64,000 bases of DNA from Burkholderiales bacterium (GTDB lineage Bacteria; Pseudomonadota; Gammaproteobacteria; Burkholderiales; Burkholderiaceae_C): NCBI GenBank assembly GCA_016185015.1, contig JACPOI010000031.1, positions 39,691-103,690 on the forward strand, given 5' to 3'. Shown in pieces: positions 31,110 to 40,639 of this stretch. A model generated the notes under the pieces. The model was given only the letters and a program-made list of their open reading frames with translations. It ran no database searches and was not told where the DNA came from. Made by a program: the position numbers and the translations under genes. Each line of letters opens with the position of its first letter. The stretch's first letter is position 1.

Positions 31110-32528
31110 ATGCGCCGTCACCGCAACGCCAAGATCGTCGCCACCCTCGGCCCGGCCAGTTCCGACAAGGACACGATCCGGCGGCTGTTCGCCGCCGGCG
31201 TCGATGTCTTTCGCCTGAACTTCAGCCACGGCGACGCGGTGGCGCATCGTGAGCGCTTCACCATCCTGCGCGAGCTCGAGCGCGAAGCCGGCCGCCCGAT
31301 CGGCATCCTGGCCGACCTGCAGGGTCCGAAGCTGCGCGTGGGCACGTTTGCCGAGGGCTCGGTGATGCTGGCCGAGTCGCAGCCGTTCCGGCTCGAACTC
31401 GACGATGCGCCGGGCGACACGCGCCGCGTCGGCCTGCCGCACCCTGAGATCTTCGCGGCACTGGCGCCGGGGGCCGAACTGCTGCTCGACGACGGCAAGC
31501 TGCGCTTGGTCGTCGAGCGCTGCGGCGCCAGTTTCGCCGACACCCGTGTCGTGATTGGCGGCAAGCTGTCCGACCGCAAGGGCGTCAACGTGCCCGGCGT
31601 GCTGCTGCCGATCAGCGCACTGACCGCCAAGGACCGGCGCGATCTGGCGCTGGCGCTCGAACTCGGCGCGGACTGGATCGCCCTGTCGTTCGTGCAGCGG
31701 CCCGAAGACGTGGCCGAGGCGCGAACCTTGATTGGCCAGCGCGCGGCCATCGTGGCCAAGCTCGAGAAGCCTTCGGCCATCGAGCAGCTGGACGCCATCG
31801 CCGAATGCGCCGACGCCGTGATGGTGGCGCGCGGCGATCTGGGCGTGGAACTGCCGGCCGAGCGCGTGCCCGGCATCCAGAAGCGCATCTTGCAAACCTG
31901 CCGCCGGCTCGGGCGCCCGGTGATCGTGGCCACGCAGATGCTCGAGTCGATGGTGACGAGCCCGGTGCCCACGCGTGCCGAGGCCTCGGACGTGGCCACT
32001 GCCATCTACGACGGCGCCGACGCCGTCATGCTGTCTGCCGAGTCCGCCGCGGGCCGCTACCCGGTCGAGGCGGTGGACATGATGAGCCGCCTGATCACCG
32101 AAGTGGAAGCCGACCCGCAGCACCAGCAGCTGATGAGTATGTCGCGCCCGAGCGCGCCCGCTACCGCAGGCACAGCCGACGCCGTGTGCTGCGCCGTGCG
32201 CCATGCCGTCGCGCTCGTGCACGCGAGCGCCATCGTCTGCTACACGAGCTCGGGCCACACCAGTTTGCGCGTCGCCCGCGAGCGCCCCGAAGCGCCGGTA
32301 CTGAGCCTGACGCCGAACCTGGGCGTCGCGCGCCGCCTGGCCCTGGCCTGGGGCATCCACTCGGTACACATCGAGGACGCGGCAGATGTCGATCAGATGA
32401 CTGCCAAAGCCTGCGCCGTCGCGCAGCAGGAGGGTTTTGCCGAGAGTGGCCAGACCATCGTCGCCATCGCGGGGGTGCCATTCGGCACGCCCGGCACGAC
32501 GAACCTGATGCGCATCGCGACGGTGTGA
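31110..32528 (+). CDS. pyk: Pyruvate kinase
   Basis: Converts phosphoenolpyruvate to pyruvate with ATP formation, draining fixed carbon into biosynthesis. 472 residues from the ATG giving MRRHRNAKIVATLGPAS, the family start. VFRLNFSHG, MVARGDLGVELPAERVPG with the active-site region, and TQMLESM are hallmarks. Nineteen bases follow the cbbA stop; presence in cbb operons is known in other autotrophs. Confidence 0.96.
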   Translation: MRRHRNAKIVATLGPASSDKDTIRRLFAAGVDVFRLNFSHGDAVAHRERFTILRELEREAGRPIGILADLQGPKLRVGTFAEGSVMLAESQPFRLELDDAPGDTRRVGLPHPEIFAALAPGAELLLDDGKLRLVVERCGASFADTRVVIGGKLSDRKGVNVPGVLLPISALTAKDRRDLALALELGADWIALSFVQRPEDVAEARTLIGQRAAIVAKLEKPSAIEQLDAIAECADAVMVARGDLGVELPAERVPGIQKRILQTCRRLGRPVIVATQMLESMVTSPVPTRAEASDVATAIYDGADAVMLSAESAAGRYPVEAVDMMSRLITEVEADPQHQQLMSMSRPSAPATAGTADAVCCAVRHAVALVHASAIVCYTSSGHTSLRVARERPEAPVLSLTPNLGVARRLALAWGIHSVHIEDAADVDQMTAKACAVAQQEGFAESGQTIVAIAGVPFGTPGTTNLMRIATV

Positions 32529-32568
32529 TTCCTGCCACGTCCTGACAGAACACAAAGCAGCACCCCCG

Positions 32569-33954
32569 ATGGACCCCCTCCTCCTGGCCCGCGCCCAGTT
32601 CGCCGCCAACATCACCTTCCACATCCTGTTCCCGTCGATCACCATCGCGCTGGGCTGGTTGCTGATGTTCTTCCGCTGGCGCTGGCGCCGCACGCAAGAG
32701 GGCGCCTGGCTTGCGGCCTACCGCTTCTGGACCAAGGTGTTTGCGCTGACCTTCGCGCTGGGCGTGGTCAGCGGCGTGACGATGAGCTTCCAGTTCGGCA
32801 CCAACTGGCCCGGTTTCATGGAGCGCGCCGGCAACGTCGCCGGCCCGCTGCTGGGCTACGAGGTGCTGACCGCCTTCTTCCTGGAAGCGGGCTTCCTCGG
32901 CATCATGCTCTTCGGTCACGGGCGCGTGAGCGAGCGCGTCCATGGCTTCGCGACCTTCTTCGTCGCCTTCGGCACCACCGTGAGCGCGTTCTGGATCCTG
33001 GTGCTCAACTCGTGGATGCAGACGCCCGCCGGGCACGAGATCGTGGAAGGCGTGTTCCACGTCAAGAATTGGGCCGAGGTCATCCTCAACCCCTCGTTCC
33101 CCTACCGCTTCGCCCACGTGCTGCTGGCTTCGGGGTTGACCTGTGCATTCGTGCTGGCGGGCGTGAGCGCCTGGCAGGTGCTGCGCGGTTCGGCTCCGCA
33201 GATGGCCCCGCGAGTGCTGCGCGTCGGCGTCACCTGCGCGGCATTGCTGATCCCGGTGCAGATCTTCGTCGGGGACCTGCATGGATTGAACACGCTCGAG
33301 CATCAGCCGCAGAAGGTCGCGGCGATGGAAGGCGTCTGGCAGACCCAGCGCGGCGCGCCGCTGCTGCTGTTTGCCTGGCCCGACGAGGCCACACGCAGCA
33401 ATCGCTACGAGATCGGCATCCCAAAAGGCGCCAGCATCATCCTCACGCACGATTGGGACGGAGAGATCAAGGGCCTCGACGAGTTCCGCGATCGGCACCC
33501 GCCCGTGGCGCCGGTGTTCTGGGCGTTCCGCGTCATGGTCGGTGTCGGCACGCTGATGCTGCTGGTGAGCTGGGTGTCGTGGTGGATGGGGCGCCGCGCC
33601 GGCTGGCGTGCCGCCGCGTTGAAGCGACCGCTGCTGTGGGTTCTCGTGGGCATGACCTTCTCGGGCTGGGCGGCCACGGTCGCGGGCTGGTACGTCACCG
33701 AGATCGGCCGCCAGCCCTTCATCGTCTACGGCCTGCTGCGCGTGGCCGACGTGGCCTCGAACGTACCCGGTTCGATGATCGCGTTCACGCTGGCGATCTA
33801 TGTCACGCTGTACCTGGCCTTGCTCGTCGCCTACGTTCTCGTTCTGAAGCACATGGCCGAAAAGCCCGAGGATCTGTCGCCGGCCATCGCCGCCCCGGGG
33901 GGAGCGCCGGTCGCTGCCGCCATGTTCCCGACGCGTGGTGGCGAGCCCCGATGA
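32569..33954 (+). CDS. cydA: Cytochrome bd-type quinol oxidase subunit I (CIO type)
   Basis: A membrane quinol oxidase subunit that holds the haems. 461 residues, with at least eight hydrophobic segments. Family traits are RAQFAANITFHILFPSITI with the N-terminal haem histidine, FQFGTNWPGFME, and GWYVTEIGRQPF. The short quinol-binding loop fits the cyanide-insensitive (CioA) class rather than the long-loop CydA of E. coli. It is embedded between pyk and tpiA in the Calvin operon and overlaps the next gene by 4 bases. Confidence 0.93.
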   Translation: MDPLLLARAQFAANITFHILFPSITIALGWLLMFFRWRWRRTQEGAWLAAYRFWTKVFALTFALGVVSGVTMSFQFGTNWPGFMERAGNVAGPLLGYEVLTAFFLEAGFLGIMLFGHGRVSERVHGFATFFVAFGTTVSAFWILVLNSWMQTPAGHEIVEGVFHVKNWAEVILNPSFPYRFAHVLLASGLTCAFVLAGVSAWQVLRGSAPQMAPRVLRVGVTCAALLIPVQIFVGDLHGLNTLEHQPQKVAAMEGVWQTQRGAPLLLFAWPDEATRSNRYEIGIPKGASIILTHDWDGEIKGLDEFRDRHPPVAPVFWAFRVMVGVGTLMLLVSWVSWWMGRRAGWRAAALKRPLLWVLVGMTFSGWAATVAGWYVTEIGRQPFIVYGLLRVADVASNVPGSMIAFTLAIYVTLYLALLVAYVLVLKHMAEKPEDLSPAIAAPGGAPVAAAMFPTRGGEPR

Positions 33955-34946
33955 GCTTCGACCAGGCCCTGCCGTTGATCTTCCTGGCTCTGATGGGCCT
34001 GTCGATGCTTGTCTATGTTCTCAGCGACGGCTACGACCTGGGCGTGGGCATGCTGCTGCCACGCGCCACCGACGCCGAGAAGGACATCATGGTGGCCTCG
34101 ATCGGGCCGTTCTGGGACGCGAACGAAACCTGGATCGTGCTGGGCGTGGGCATGCTGCTGATCGCCTTCCCGAAAGCCCATGGCCTGATCCTGACCGAGC
34201 TCTACCTGCCCGTGACCCTGATGCTGGTCGGCCTGGTGTTGCGCGGCGTGGCCTTCGACTTCCGCGTCAAGGCGCACGACAGCCACAAGGCGGCTTGGAA
34301 CCGGCTCTTCTTCGGCGGCTCGCTGCTCGCGTCGATGATGCAAGGCTGGATGCTCGGGCGCTACATCAGCGGCTTCGGCGAGGGCTGGAACTACCCGCTG
34401 TTCGCGGCTGCCATCGCGCTGACGCTGCCGGCCGCCTACGTGCTGCTGGGCGCCGCCTGGCTCGTCATGAAGACTGAGGGCGACTTGCAGGCAAAGGCCG
34501 TCGGCTGGGCGCAGCAGGCCTGGTGGCCGGTGGTGCTGGGCATGGTGCTGATCTCGATGGCCACGCCCTGGATCAGCACCACGGTGCGCGAGCGCTGGTT
34601 CGCGCTGCCGCAGATCATCGCGCTGCTGGTGATTCCGGCCACCACCGCGGGCGCGCTGCTGGTGTTGCGCCGCGTGCTGCCGACGCGCTTGGTGCGCGGC
34701 GAGCTGTGCTGGCTGCCGTTCGTGCTGTTGATCGCCGTGTTCGTGCTCGGCTTCGTCGGCCTGGCCTACAGCATCTATCCCTACGTCGTGATCGACAAGC
34801 TGACGATGTGGCAGGCCGCCAGCAGCCCGGCCACGCTGAAGGTCACGCTCGTCGGCGTGTGCATCTCGGTGCCAGCGATCGTTGCCTACACCATCTACTC
34901 GTACCGCGTGTTTGGCGGCAAGGCGACGGAGCTGCGCTATGGGTAG
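33951..34946 (+). CDS. cydB: Cytochrome bd-type quinol oxidase subunit II (CIO type)
   Basis: 331-residue multi-spanning partner of subunit I. LSDGYDLGVGMLLP, IGPFWDANETWIVLGVGMLL and LRGVAFDFRVKA are the family hallmarks. The stop lies 8 bases inside the tpiA reading frame, so the oxidase and Calvin genes are physically interlocked. No CydX-like small subunit is visible. Confidence 0.94.
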   Translation: MSFDQALPLIFLALMGLSMLVYVLSDGYDLGVGMLLPRATDAEKDIMVASIGPFWDANETWIVLGVGMLLIAFPKAHGLILTELYLPVTLMLVGLVLRGVAFDFRVKAHDSHKAAWNRLFFGGSLLASMMQGWMLGRYISGFGEGWNYPLFAAAIALTLPAAYVLLGAAWLVMKTEGDLQAKAVGWAQQAWWPVVLGMVLISMATPWISTTVRERWFALPQIIALLVIPATTAGALLVLRRVLPTRLVRGELCWLPFVLLIAVFVLGFVGLAYSIYPYVVIDKLTMWQAASSPATLKVTLVGVCISVPAIVAYTIYSYRVFGGKATELRYG

Positions 34947-35727
34947 CCGACGCCGCAACTTCCTGGTGGCCGGCAACTGGAAGATGAACGGCAGCTTGGC
35001 CGGCGTGCAGGCGCTGGCGGCTGCGAACGCCGACGGTGCCATGGCACGCCTGAACCTCGTGCAGCTGGTGTTGTTCCCGCCCTTCCTGTACCTGCCCGAG
35101 GCGCAACGATGCCTGGGCGACAGCGGCATGGCCTGGGGCGCCCAGAACGTCTCGGAGCATGAAAGCGGGGCCTACACCGGCGAAGTGTCGGCCCAGATGC
35201 TGCGGGAGTTCGGCTGCGCCTGCGTGCTGGTCGGCCACTCGGAGCGGCGCGCACTGTTCGGCGAAAGCGACGCCGTCGTCGCACACAAGTTCCTCGCGGC
35301 CAGCCGGGCCGGCATGACGCCCGTGCTGTGCGTCGGCGAGTCGCTGCAGGAGCGTGAGCAAGGCGCTACCGAGGCCGTGGTGGCGCGCCAGTTGCGCGCG
35401 GTGCTCGATCTCGCCGGGGCGAGCGCGTTCACCGATGCGGTCGTGGCCTACGAGCCCGTGTGGGCGATCGGCACCGGTGCCACGGCCACGCCCGAGCAGG
35501 CACAGGACGTTCACGCGTTCATCCGCCGCTGCCTGGCCGAGGCGGATGCGGAGATCGCCGCGGGCGTGCACATCCTCTACGGCGGCAGCATGAAGCGGGC
35601 CAATGCGCGCGAGCTGCTGGCGATGCCCGACGTCGATGGCGGCCTGCTGGGCGGGGCCTCGTTGAACGTCGACGAGTTCATGGCCGTAGCCATTACGGCA
35701 CAGCGGCTGGCGCAGGGGGTCACTTGA
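34939..35727 (+). CDS. tpiA: Triose-phosphate isomerase
   Basis: Interconverts dihydroxyacetone phosphate and glyceraldehyde 3-phosphate. 262 residues. AGNWKMNGS carries the catalytic lysine, VLVGHSERR the histidine and [11 protein letters not shown] the glutamate; [12 protein letters not shown] binds phosphate. It starts within cydB and its stop shares one base with the rpiA start. Confidence 0.96.
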   Translation: MGSRRRNFLVAGNWKMNGSLAGVQALAAANADGAMARLNLVQLVLFPPFLYLPEAQRCLGDSGMAWGAQNVSEHESGAYTGEVSAQMLREFGCACVLVGHSERRALFGESDAVVAHKFLAASRAGMTPVLCVGESLQEREQGATEAVVARQLRAVLDLAGASAFTDAVVAYEPVWAIGTGATATPEQAQDVHAFIRRCLAEADAEIAAGVHILYGGSMKRANARELLAMPDVDGGLLGGASLNVDEFMAVAITAQRLAQGVT

Positions 35728-36386
35728 TGACGCAGGACGAGATCAAGGCCATGGTCGCCCGTGCGGCGCTGACGCACGTGCCGCCCGGCGGCATCATCGG
35801 CGTGGGCACCGGATCGACGGTGAACCACTTCATCGACGCGCTGGCCACTCTGCGCGAGGGCATCGCCGGCGCGGTGTCGAGCAGCAACGCGAGCACGGCG
35901 CGGCTGCGCGGCCACGGCATCCGCGTGCTCGAGGCCGGCGATGTCGAACAGCTGGCGTTGTACGTGGACGGAGCCGACGAGATCGACCCGCGCGGCCACA
36001 TGATCAAGGGCGGCGGCGCGGCGCTGACGCGCGAGAAGATCGTGGCCGATCTGGCGCAATTTTTCCTGTGCATCGCCGACGCCTCCAAGCAAGTGGGCGT
36101 CCTGGGGCGCTTCCCGCTGCCCGTGGAAGTCATCGGCATCGCTGCGAATCGCATCACGCGCCGCTTCGAGGCCATCGGCGGGCGCGCGGCTCTGCGCCAG
36201 GGCGTGGTCACCGACAACGGGCATCCGATCCTGGACGTGCATGGCCTGGTCATCACCGATCCGGCCGCGCTGGAAGCCGAGATCAACCAGTGGCCGGGCG
36301 TGGTCACCGTCGGGCTCTTCGCGCGCCACCACGCCCACCTGTGCCTGCTCGGCAGGGTTGACGGCGTTCAGGTGCTTCACTTTTGA
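35727..36386 (+). CDS. rpiA: Ribose-5-phosphate isomerase A
   Basis: Converts ribose 5-phosphate to ribulose 5-phosphate, completing the regenerative phase. 219 residues with [41 protein letters not shown] and a C-terminal GLFARHHAH. Last recognised gene of the Calvin operon, translationally coupled to tpiA. A perfect dyad follows in the intergenic region. Confidence 0.95.
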   Translation: MTQDEIKAMVARAALTHVPPGGIIGVGTGSTVNHFIDALATLREGIAGAVSSSNASTARLRGHGIRVLEAGDVEQLALYVDGADEIDPRGHMIKGGGAALTREKIVADLAQFFLCIADASKQVGVLGRFPLPVEVIGIAANRITRRFEAIGGRAALRQGVVTDNGHPILDVHGLVITDPAALEAEINQWPGVVTVGLFARHHAHLCLLGRVDGVQVLHF

Positions 36387-36611
36387 CCGGCAACGCCGAT
36401 GGCGATGATCCGCACGACCGCCATCGATCCTGGCGCCCGACACTCGGTGCTGCGGGTGGCCAAAAGGGGTTCTCCGGGGCACGCCTCTTGCGTCGCAGTC
36501 TCCCGGGTGCAAACAGCGTTTGCACCACTGCCACCCAACGGCCGATTGGGCTTGCCCGAATGAGGCGGCCTTGGGCCACGCCCGAAAACAAACCCTTTGG
36601 AGACTTACCTC
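36387..36611. other. Intergenic region after rpiA, with a perfect dyad
   Basis: No gene seen. GGTGCAAAC-AGC-GTTTGCACC at 36506-36526 is a perfect 9-bp inverted repeat. There is no T-run, so it may be an operator for ompW or the end structure of the long Calvin transcript. A GGAG ribosome site for ompW sits at about 36599-36602. Confidence 0.5.
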
Positions 36612-37256
36612 ATGACCCTTGCCAAAACCCTGGCACTCGCCGTCCTCGCCCTTGCTCCCGTGCTCGGCACCGCGACCGCTCACGCGCAGACCGGCCCCTG
36701 GCTGGTTCGCGTGCGCGCACTGCACATCGACCCGGCGAACAACTCCAGTCCGATTCCCTCGCTGGCCGTGCCAGCCGACGCCATCCTTGTCAAGGACAAG
36801 TGGGCCCCCGAGCTCGACATCTCGTACTTCTTCACCAAACAAATCGCTGCCGAACTGGTGCTGGCTTTCACCAAGCTCGACGCGCGGGTGACCTCGAGCG
36901 CGGTCGGTGCATTCGATGCCGGGTCGTTCAAGGCCCTTCCCCCGACGCTGACCGTGCAGTGGCACTTCCTCCCCGACGGGCAGTTCCGTCCCTACGTCGG
37001 CGCCGGCATCAACTACACGAACCTGTCCAGCGTCAAACTGGGCAACGGCGTGACCGGGCCGCTCACCCTCGACCGCAACAGCTTCGGACCGGCTCTCCAG
37101 GCAGGAATCGATATCGGCCTCGGCGGTCCCTGGTCTTTGAACATCGACGTGAAGAAGGCCTGGATCCGTACCGACCTGAAGTCGGGCGGCACCACGATTT
37201 CCAAGCTCAAGGTCAATCCTGTGCTGGTCGGAGTGGGTGTCGGATACCGCTTCTGA
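36612..37256 (+). CDS. ompW: OmpW-family outer membrane protein
   Basis: A 214-residue eight-stranded outer membrane barrel. The N-terminus MTLAKTLALAVLALAPVLGTATAHA is a signal peptide with a likely cleavage after AHA. WLVRVRALHIDPANNSS near the start, the FRPYVGAGINYTNLS segment and the terminal aromatic residue (GVGYRF) fit OmpW. Family members pass small hydrophobic molecules; the substrate here is unknown. The stop overlaps the start of the next gene by one base. Confidence 0.9.
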   Translation: MTLAKTLALAVLALAPVLGTATAHAQTGPWLVRVRALHIDPANNSSPIPSLAVPADAILVKDKWAPELDISYFFTKQIAAELVLAFTKLDARVTSSAVGAFDAGSFKALPPTLTVQWHFLPDGQFRPYVGAGINYTNLSSVKLGNGVTGPLTLDRNSFGPALQAGIDIGLGGPWSLNIDVKKAWIRTDLKSGGTTISKLKVNPVLVGVGVGYRF

Positions 37257-37810
37257 TGCTCAAGCGCCGGCGCTTCGGTACCGGCGTGTCGACGCCTGCC
37301 GACGCCGCAGTGGCGCGGGCGCTGTTGCCGCTGTGCGCGCAAGACGGCTCGACCACGCGCCTGTGCGAGACGATTGCCGGCGGACCGATCCAGCTGCACG
37401 TCTTGGAGCAACGTGCGTGCAACGATCCGCCCGAGCCCGTGCGCTGCGCCCTGCCCGGCACGCGCCTGATCGAACGCTTCAGCTGCCTGGCCTCGCGTGG
37501 TGCAGTGATGCTGGACAGCCTGGCGTACGTCACGACGCAAACGCTGCCGCGCGACGTGGCCCAGGAGATCGAAGGCGGCGAGAGACCGATCGGGCATCTG
37601 CTCGAGCGACTCTGGATCAGGCGGGCACCTTGGGCCCGATTGGACGACGCGCTGTGCGCGCGGCCGTGGGCAGTGGTCGGATGGCCCGATGCCAGCGCGA
37701 CCCGCACTTATACAGTCGAGACGCCCGATGGACCGTGGATGGTGATCACCGAGACGCTCCGCAACGGCATGCTGAAGCCCCACCCGATTGAAGCCGGGCC
37801 GAAACCATGA
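37256..37810 (+). CDS. Chorismate-lyase-like (DUF98) protein
   Basis: A 184-residue protein resembling the chorismate pyruvate-lyase fold used to make 4-hydroxybenzoate for ubiquinone. Visible similarity includes TTRLCETIAGGPIQLHVLEQ, LIERFSCLASRGAVMLDSLAYV and LPRDVAQEIEGGERPIGHLL. It overlaps both neighbours. Enzymatic activity is not certain because related proteins include non-catalytic ligand-binding domains. Confidence 0.6.
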   Translation: MLKRRRFGTGVSTPADAAVARALLPLCAQDGSTTRLCETIAGGPIQLHVLEQRACNDPPEPVRCALPGTRLIERFSCLASRGAVMLDSLAYVTTQTLPRDVAQEIEGGERPIGHLLERLWIRRAPWARLDDALCARPWAVVGWPDASATRTYTVETPDGPWMVITETLRNGMLKPHPIEAGPKP

Positions 37811-39153
37811 CCGACCCTGACACGCCACCACCACCGGGCCACCCCGCCGCGCTGGCCCTGCCTGCCGACGCCGCCGAGCGGCGCGCCCTGCACGACGAGG
37901 TGCACGCACGGCCGACGGCGCGGATTCGCCTGCCGGCCCTGGTGCTGCAGGTCGCCGTGCTCAACGAAGGTGTGCCGATCGAGCGCGAGCTCGAGCACCT
38001 GCGGCAGCTGCCGGGCCAGCGCCTGCTGATGGGCGAGCAGTTGGCCGGCCACTTCCTGCGCCTGCGCCTGCCTTGCGGCACGCTGAAGTGGGAACGCCAC
38101 ACCGAAGTCACGCGTTACTCCCTCGTGCAACCCTTGCCCGCCGAGGCGACCCAGGGCGCGAGCGATCCCGAGTTGCTGGCCGCGCTGGTCATCGACCATG
38201 AGTGGCTGCGCGGCATCCCCGGGCACACGCTGGCGGCGATCGAACTGGTCATCCTCGCCGGCAGCGCCGAGGAGGTCGCGGCGCCGCTGGAGCGCGCACG
38301 GCACTGGTTCGGCGATCGCACGGTCGTCGTTTCACTCGTGGGGCGCAACGGCCACAGCTGCGTGGTGAGCGATTTCCGGCTGCGCGCGAGCGGCTACGAG
38401 CGCATGGTGGTGATCGCCCAGACCGGTACCGGCGAAACGCGCGTCGGGCGGCTGGCGGCACGGCTGCTCGAAATGGAGACCTACCGCCTGCTGGCCCTGC
38501 GCGGGCTGCCGGTGGCCAAGTCCTTGCAGACCCTGCTGCGCGAGGCGGAGCACGCCGTCTCCGAGCTGACATCGCTGACGGAGGCGCGGGACCTGCACGA
38601 CGCCGTGCTTCTGGACACGCTGACTGCCGTGGCTGCCCGCGTCGAGCGGGCCACGGCGATGCACAGCTACCGGTTCTGCGCCACCGAGGCCTACTACGCG
38701 CTCGTGCGCTCGCGCATCGACGAGCTGCGCGAGCAGGCCATCCCCGGCACGCAGACGCTCGGCGAATTCCTGCTGCGCCGGCTCGCGCCCGCGATGGCCA
38801 CCGTGGAATCGGCCGCCAGGCGACTGGCATCGCTGTCGCAGCGCATCGAGCGTGCGGGCGCGCTGCTGCGCACACGCGTGGACATCGCCCGCGAAGCGCA
38901 GAACCAGCAGCTGCTGGCCAAGCTGGCTCGGGGCCAGCAACTCCAGTTGAAGCTGCAGAGCACGGTCGAGGGCCTGTCGATCGCGGCGATCTCGTACTAC
39001 GTGGTCAGCCTTCTGCTGTACCTTGGCAAAGCGGCCAAGGCGGCGGGTGTTCCCATCCACCCTGAACTCGCCGCCGGCGCCGCGATACCGCTGGTGCTGT
39101 GGGGCGTGTGGCGATTGACGCGCCGGATTCACAGCCGAGTCGAGGGGCATTGA
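37807..39153 (+). CDS. DUF3422-family membrane-anchored protein
   Basis: A 448-residue protein with the DUF3422 signature LHDEVHARP near the N-terminus and TLKWERHTEVTRYSL. A long helical region leads to one or two C-terminal membrane segments (AISYYVVSLLLYLGKA and AGAAIPLVLWGVWRL). The function of the family is unknown. It starts 4 bases before the upstream stop. Confidence 0.85.
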   Translation: MTDPDTPPPPGHPAALALPADAAERRALHDEVHARPTARIRLPALVLQVAVLNEGVPIERELEHLRQLPGQRLLMGEQLAGHFLRLRLPCGTLKWERHTEVTRYSLVQPLPAEATQGASDPELLAALVIDHEWLRGIPGHTLAAIELVILAGSAEEVAAPLERARHWFGDRTVVVSLVGRNGHSCVVSDFRLRASGYERMVVIAQTGTGETRVGRLAARLLEMETYRLLALRGLPVAKSLQTLLREAEHAVSELTSLTEARDLHDAVLLDTLTAVAARVERATAMHSYRFCATEAYYALVRSRIDELREQAIPGTQTLGEFLLRRLAPAMATVESAARRLASLSQRIERAGALLRTRVDIAREAQNQQLLAKLARGQQLQLKLQSTVEGLSIAAISYYVVSLLLYLGKAAKAAGVPIHPELAAGAAIPLVLWGVWRLTRRIHSRVEGH

Positions 39154-39237
39154 GTCCGATGCGCCCGCTGCAAAGACCGTCGAGCCAGGGACTCGGTTTC
39201 GGCGCGGACCCTTTCACCCGCCCATAATTGGAATGCC

Positions 39238-40158
39238 ATGTCGAACCCCACACTGCTCGCGCGCCACGCGATTCCCGGTCACGTGAGCCTGCGCATCGGG
39301 ACCAACGGGCTGGCCTTTGCCGACATCGACAACGCGCACGGCAGCGCCAGCCTGTGCTTGCAAGGCGCCCACCTGATGAGCTGGCGACCGAAGGACCAGG
39401 CCGAACCCGTGGTCTGGTTGTCACCGCTGGCCACGTTCGCGCCGGGCAAGTCGATTCGCGGCGGTGCGCCCGTGTGCTGGCCGTGGTTCGGCCCTCATGT
39501 CACGGAAAGCGGCTGGCCCGGCCACGGCTTTGCACGCACGGTGCCCTGGGAACTCTGCGACACGGCGGCGCTGCCCGACGGCTCGACAAGCATCGGCCTG
39601 ACCCTGACGCCGACCGAGGCCACGCGGGCGCAGTGGCCGCACGAAGCCCGGCTGGCGCTGAGGGTCAGCGTCGGCAGGCGCTTGCGCATCGAGCTGACCA
39701 CGCACAACCCCGGCCCGCAGGACCTCGTCCTTGGCGAGGCCTTGCACACCTATCTGGGCATCAGCGACATCGGGGCCGTCGAGGTGCAGGGCCTGGACGC
39801 GTGCGAGTACGTGGACAAGGTGGCGGGCGCTGTGCGCAAGGTGCAGCGGGGCGCCGTCCGGTTCGCGGGCGAGGTGGACCGCGTCTACCTGAACACCGGC
39901 GCCGACTGCGTGATCGTCGACCCTGGGCTGCAGCGTCGCATAGAGATCGCGAAGACGGGCAGCCGTGCCACCGTGGTCTGGACGCCCTGGGCGGAAAAGG
40001 CCGACAAGATGGGCGACTTCGGACCCGGCCGCGCCGGACAGGGCGGTTGGCGCGAGATGGTCTGCGTGGAGTCGGCCAATGCTCTGGACAACGTGGTCAC
40101 CGTGCCGGCCGGCGGCAGCCACACCCTGTCGGTGAGCTACGCCGCGCTGCCGCTCTGA
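39238..40158 (+). CDS. D-hexose-6-phosphate mutarotase (YeaD-like aldose 1-epimerase)
   Basis: A 306-residue galactose-mutarotase-fold protein. SASLCLQGAHLMSW, IRGGAPVCWPWFGPH, HGFARTVPWEL and FGPGRAGQGGWREMVCVESAN match hexose-6-phosphate epimerases. Followed by the broken phosphoglucomutase start, a sensible partner in glucose-phosphate metabolism. Confidence 0.88.
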   Translation: MSNPTLLARHAIPGHVSLRIGTNGLAFADIDNAHGSASLCLQGAHLMSWRPKDQAEPVVWLSPLATFAPGKSIRGGAPVCWPWFGPHVTESGWPGHGFARTVPWELCDTAALPDGSTSIGLTLTPTEATRAQWPHEARLALRVSVGRRLRIELTTHNPGPQDLVLGEALHTYLGISDIGAVEVQGLDACEYVDKVAGAVRKVQRGAVRFAGEVDRVYLNTGADCVIVDPGLQRRIEIAKTGSRATVVWTPWAEKADKMGDFGPGRAGQGGWREMVCVESANALDNVVTVPAGGSHTLSVSYAALPL

Positions 40159-40190
40159 AGGCTCGCACCGCTCCAACAGGAGAACCGTCG

Positions 40191-40337
40191 ATGGCGATCG
40201 TCAGCTTGCCGACCCAGCCCTTTGCCGGCCAGCAGCCCGGCACCTCGGGCCTACGCAAGAAGGTGGCGGAGTTCCACCAGCCGCACTACCTGGAGAACTT
40301 CGTTTGGATTGGAGCACGATGGACCGCGTTGCTCTGA
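40191..40337 (+). pseudogene. pgm: Phosphoglucomutase 5' stub
   Basis: The ATG has an ACAGGAGAA ribosome site. The first 38 codons, with TQPFAGQQPGTSGLRKK and HQPHYLENFV, match the conserved N-terminus of alpha-D-glucose phosphate-specific phosphoglucomutase. Similarity ends abruptly near 40305, and the frame stops at 40337 inside the next gene. A full enzyme would be about 540 residues, and no remainder is seen in this window. The breakpoint marks the left edge of the hydrogenase DNA. Confidence 0.8.
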
Positions 40338-40639
40338 ACCTGCTGCGCATGCGGATCGGGGAGATGCCGTCGTCTGGCATGTCGACGCAGATGGCACCGT
40401 TCCCGGCCAACCAGATTGAGTTCCAGGCCATTCTCGACCGCCTAGCGGACCTGCCTGCCGAGGATCTTGTGGGTCGTCTGGACATCGGCGGCTTCGCGCC
40501 GCATCCGGTTGAACTCGGTGGCATCGAACAGCGTTGCGCCGAGTGCATCTACTACCTGCCACACCGGAAGTGGTGCGACCTGCCCGAGTTGCCAGTCCCG
40601 GTCGAGCCGCAATGGTGGTGCCGGCTGTGGAAGCTCTAG
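40319..40639 (+). CDS. HiPIP-like small cysteine protein, hydrogenase-associated (copy 1)
   Basis: A 106-residue soluble protein. Its C-terminal half has four cysteines in the pattern C-x2-C-x9-C-x14-C: CAECIYY, RKWCDLPELP and WWCRLW. Two homologues lie beside the hydrogenase structural genes (55997-56326 and 56345-56659). The order, with a terminal W-C-x-x-W, resembles high-potential iron-sulfur proteins, so one [4Fe-4S] cluster is a reasonable inference. No signal peptide. A GGAG site precedes the ATG. It is the first hydrogenase-type gene after the pgm break. Confidence 0.75.
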   Translation: MDRVALNLLRMRIGEMPSSGMSTQMAPFPANQIEFQAILDRLADLPAEDLVGRLDIGGFAPHPVELGGIEQRCAECIYYLPHRKWCDLPELPVPVEPQWWCRLWKL

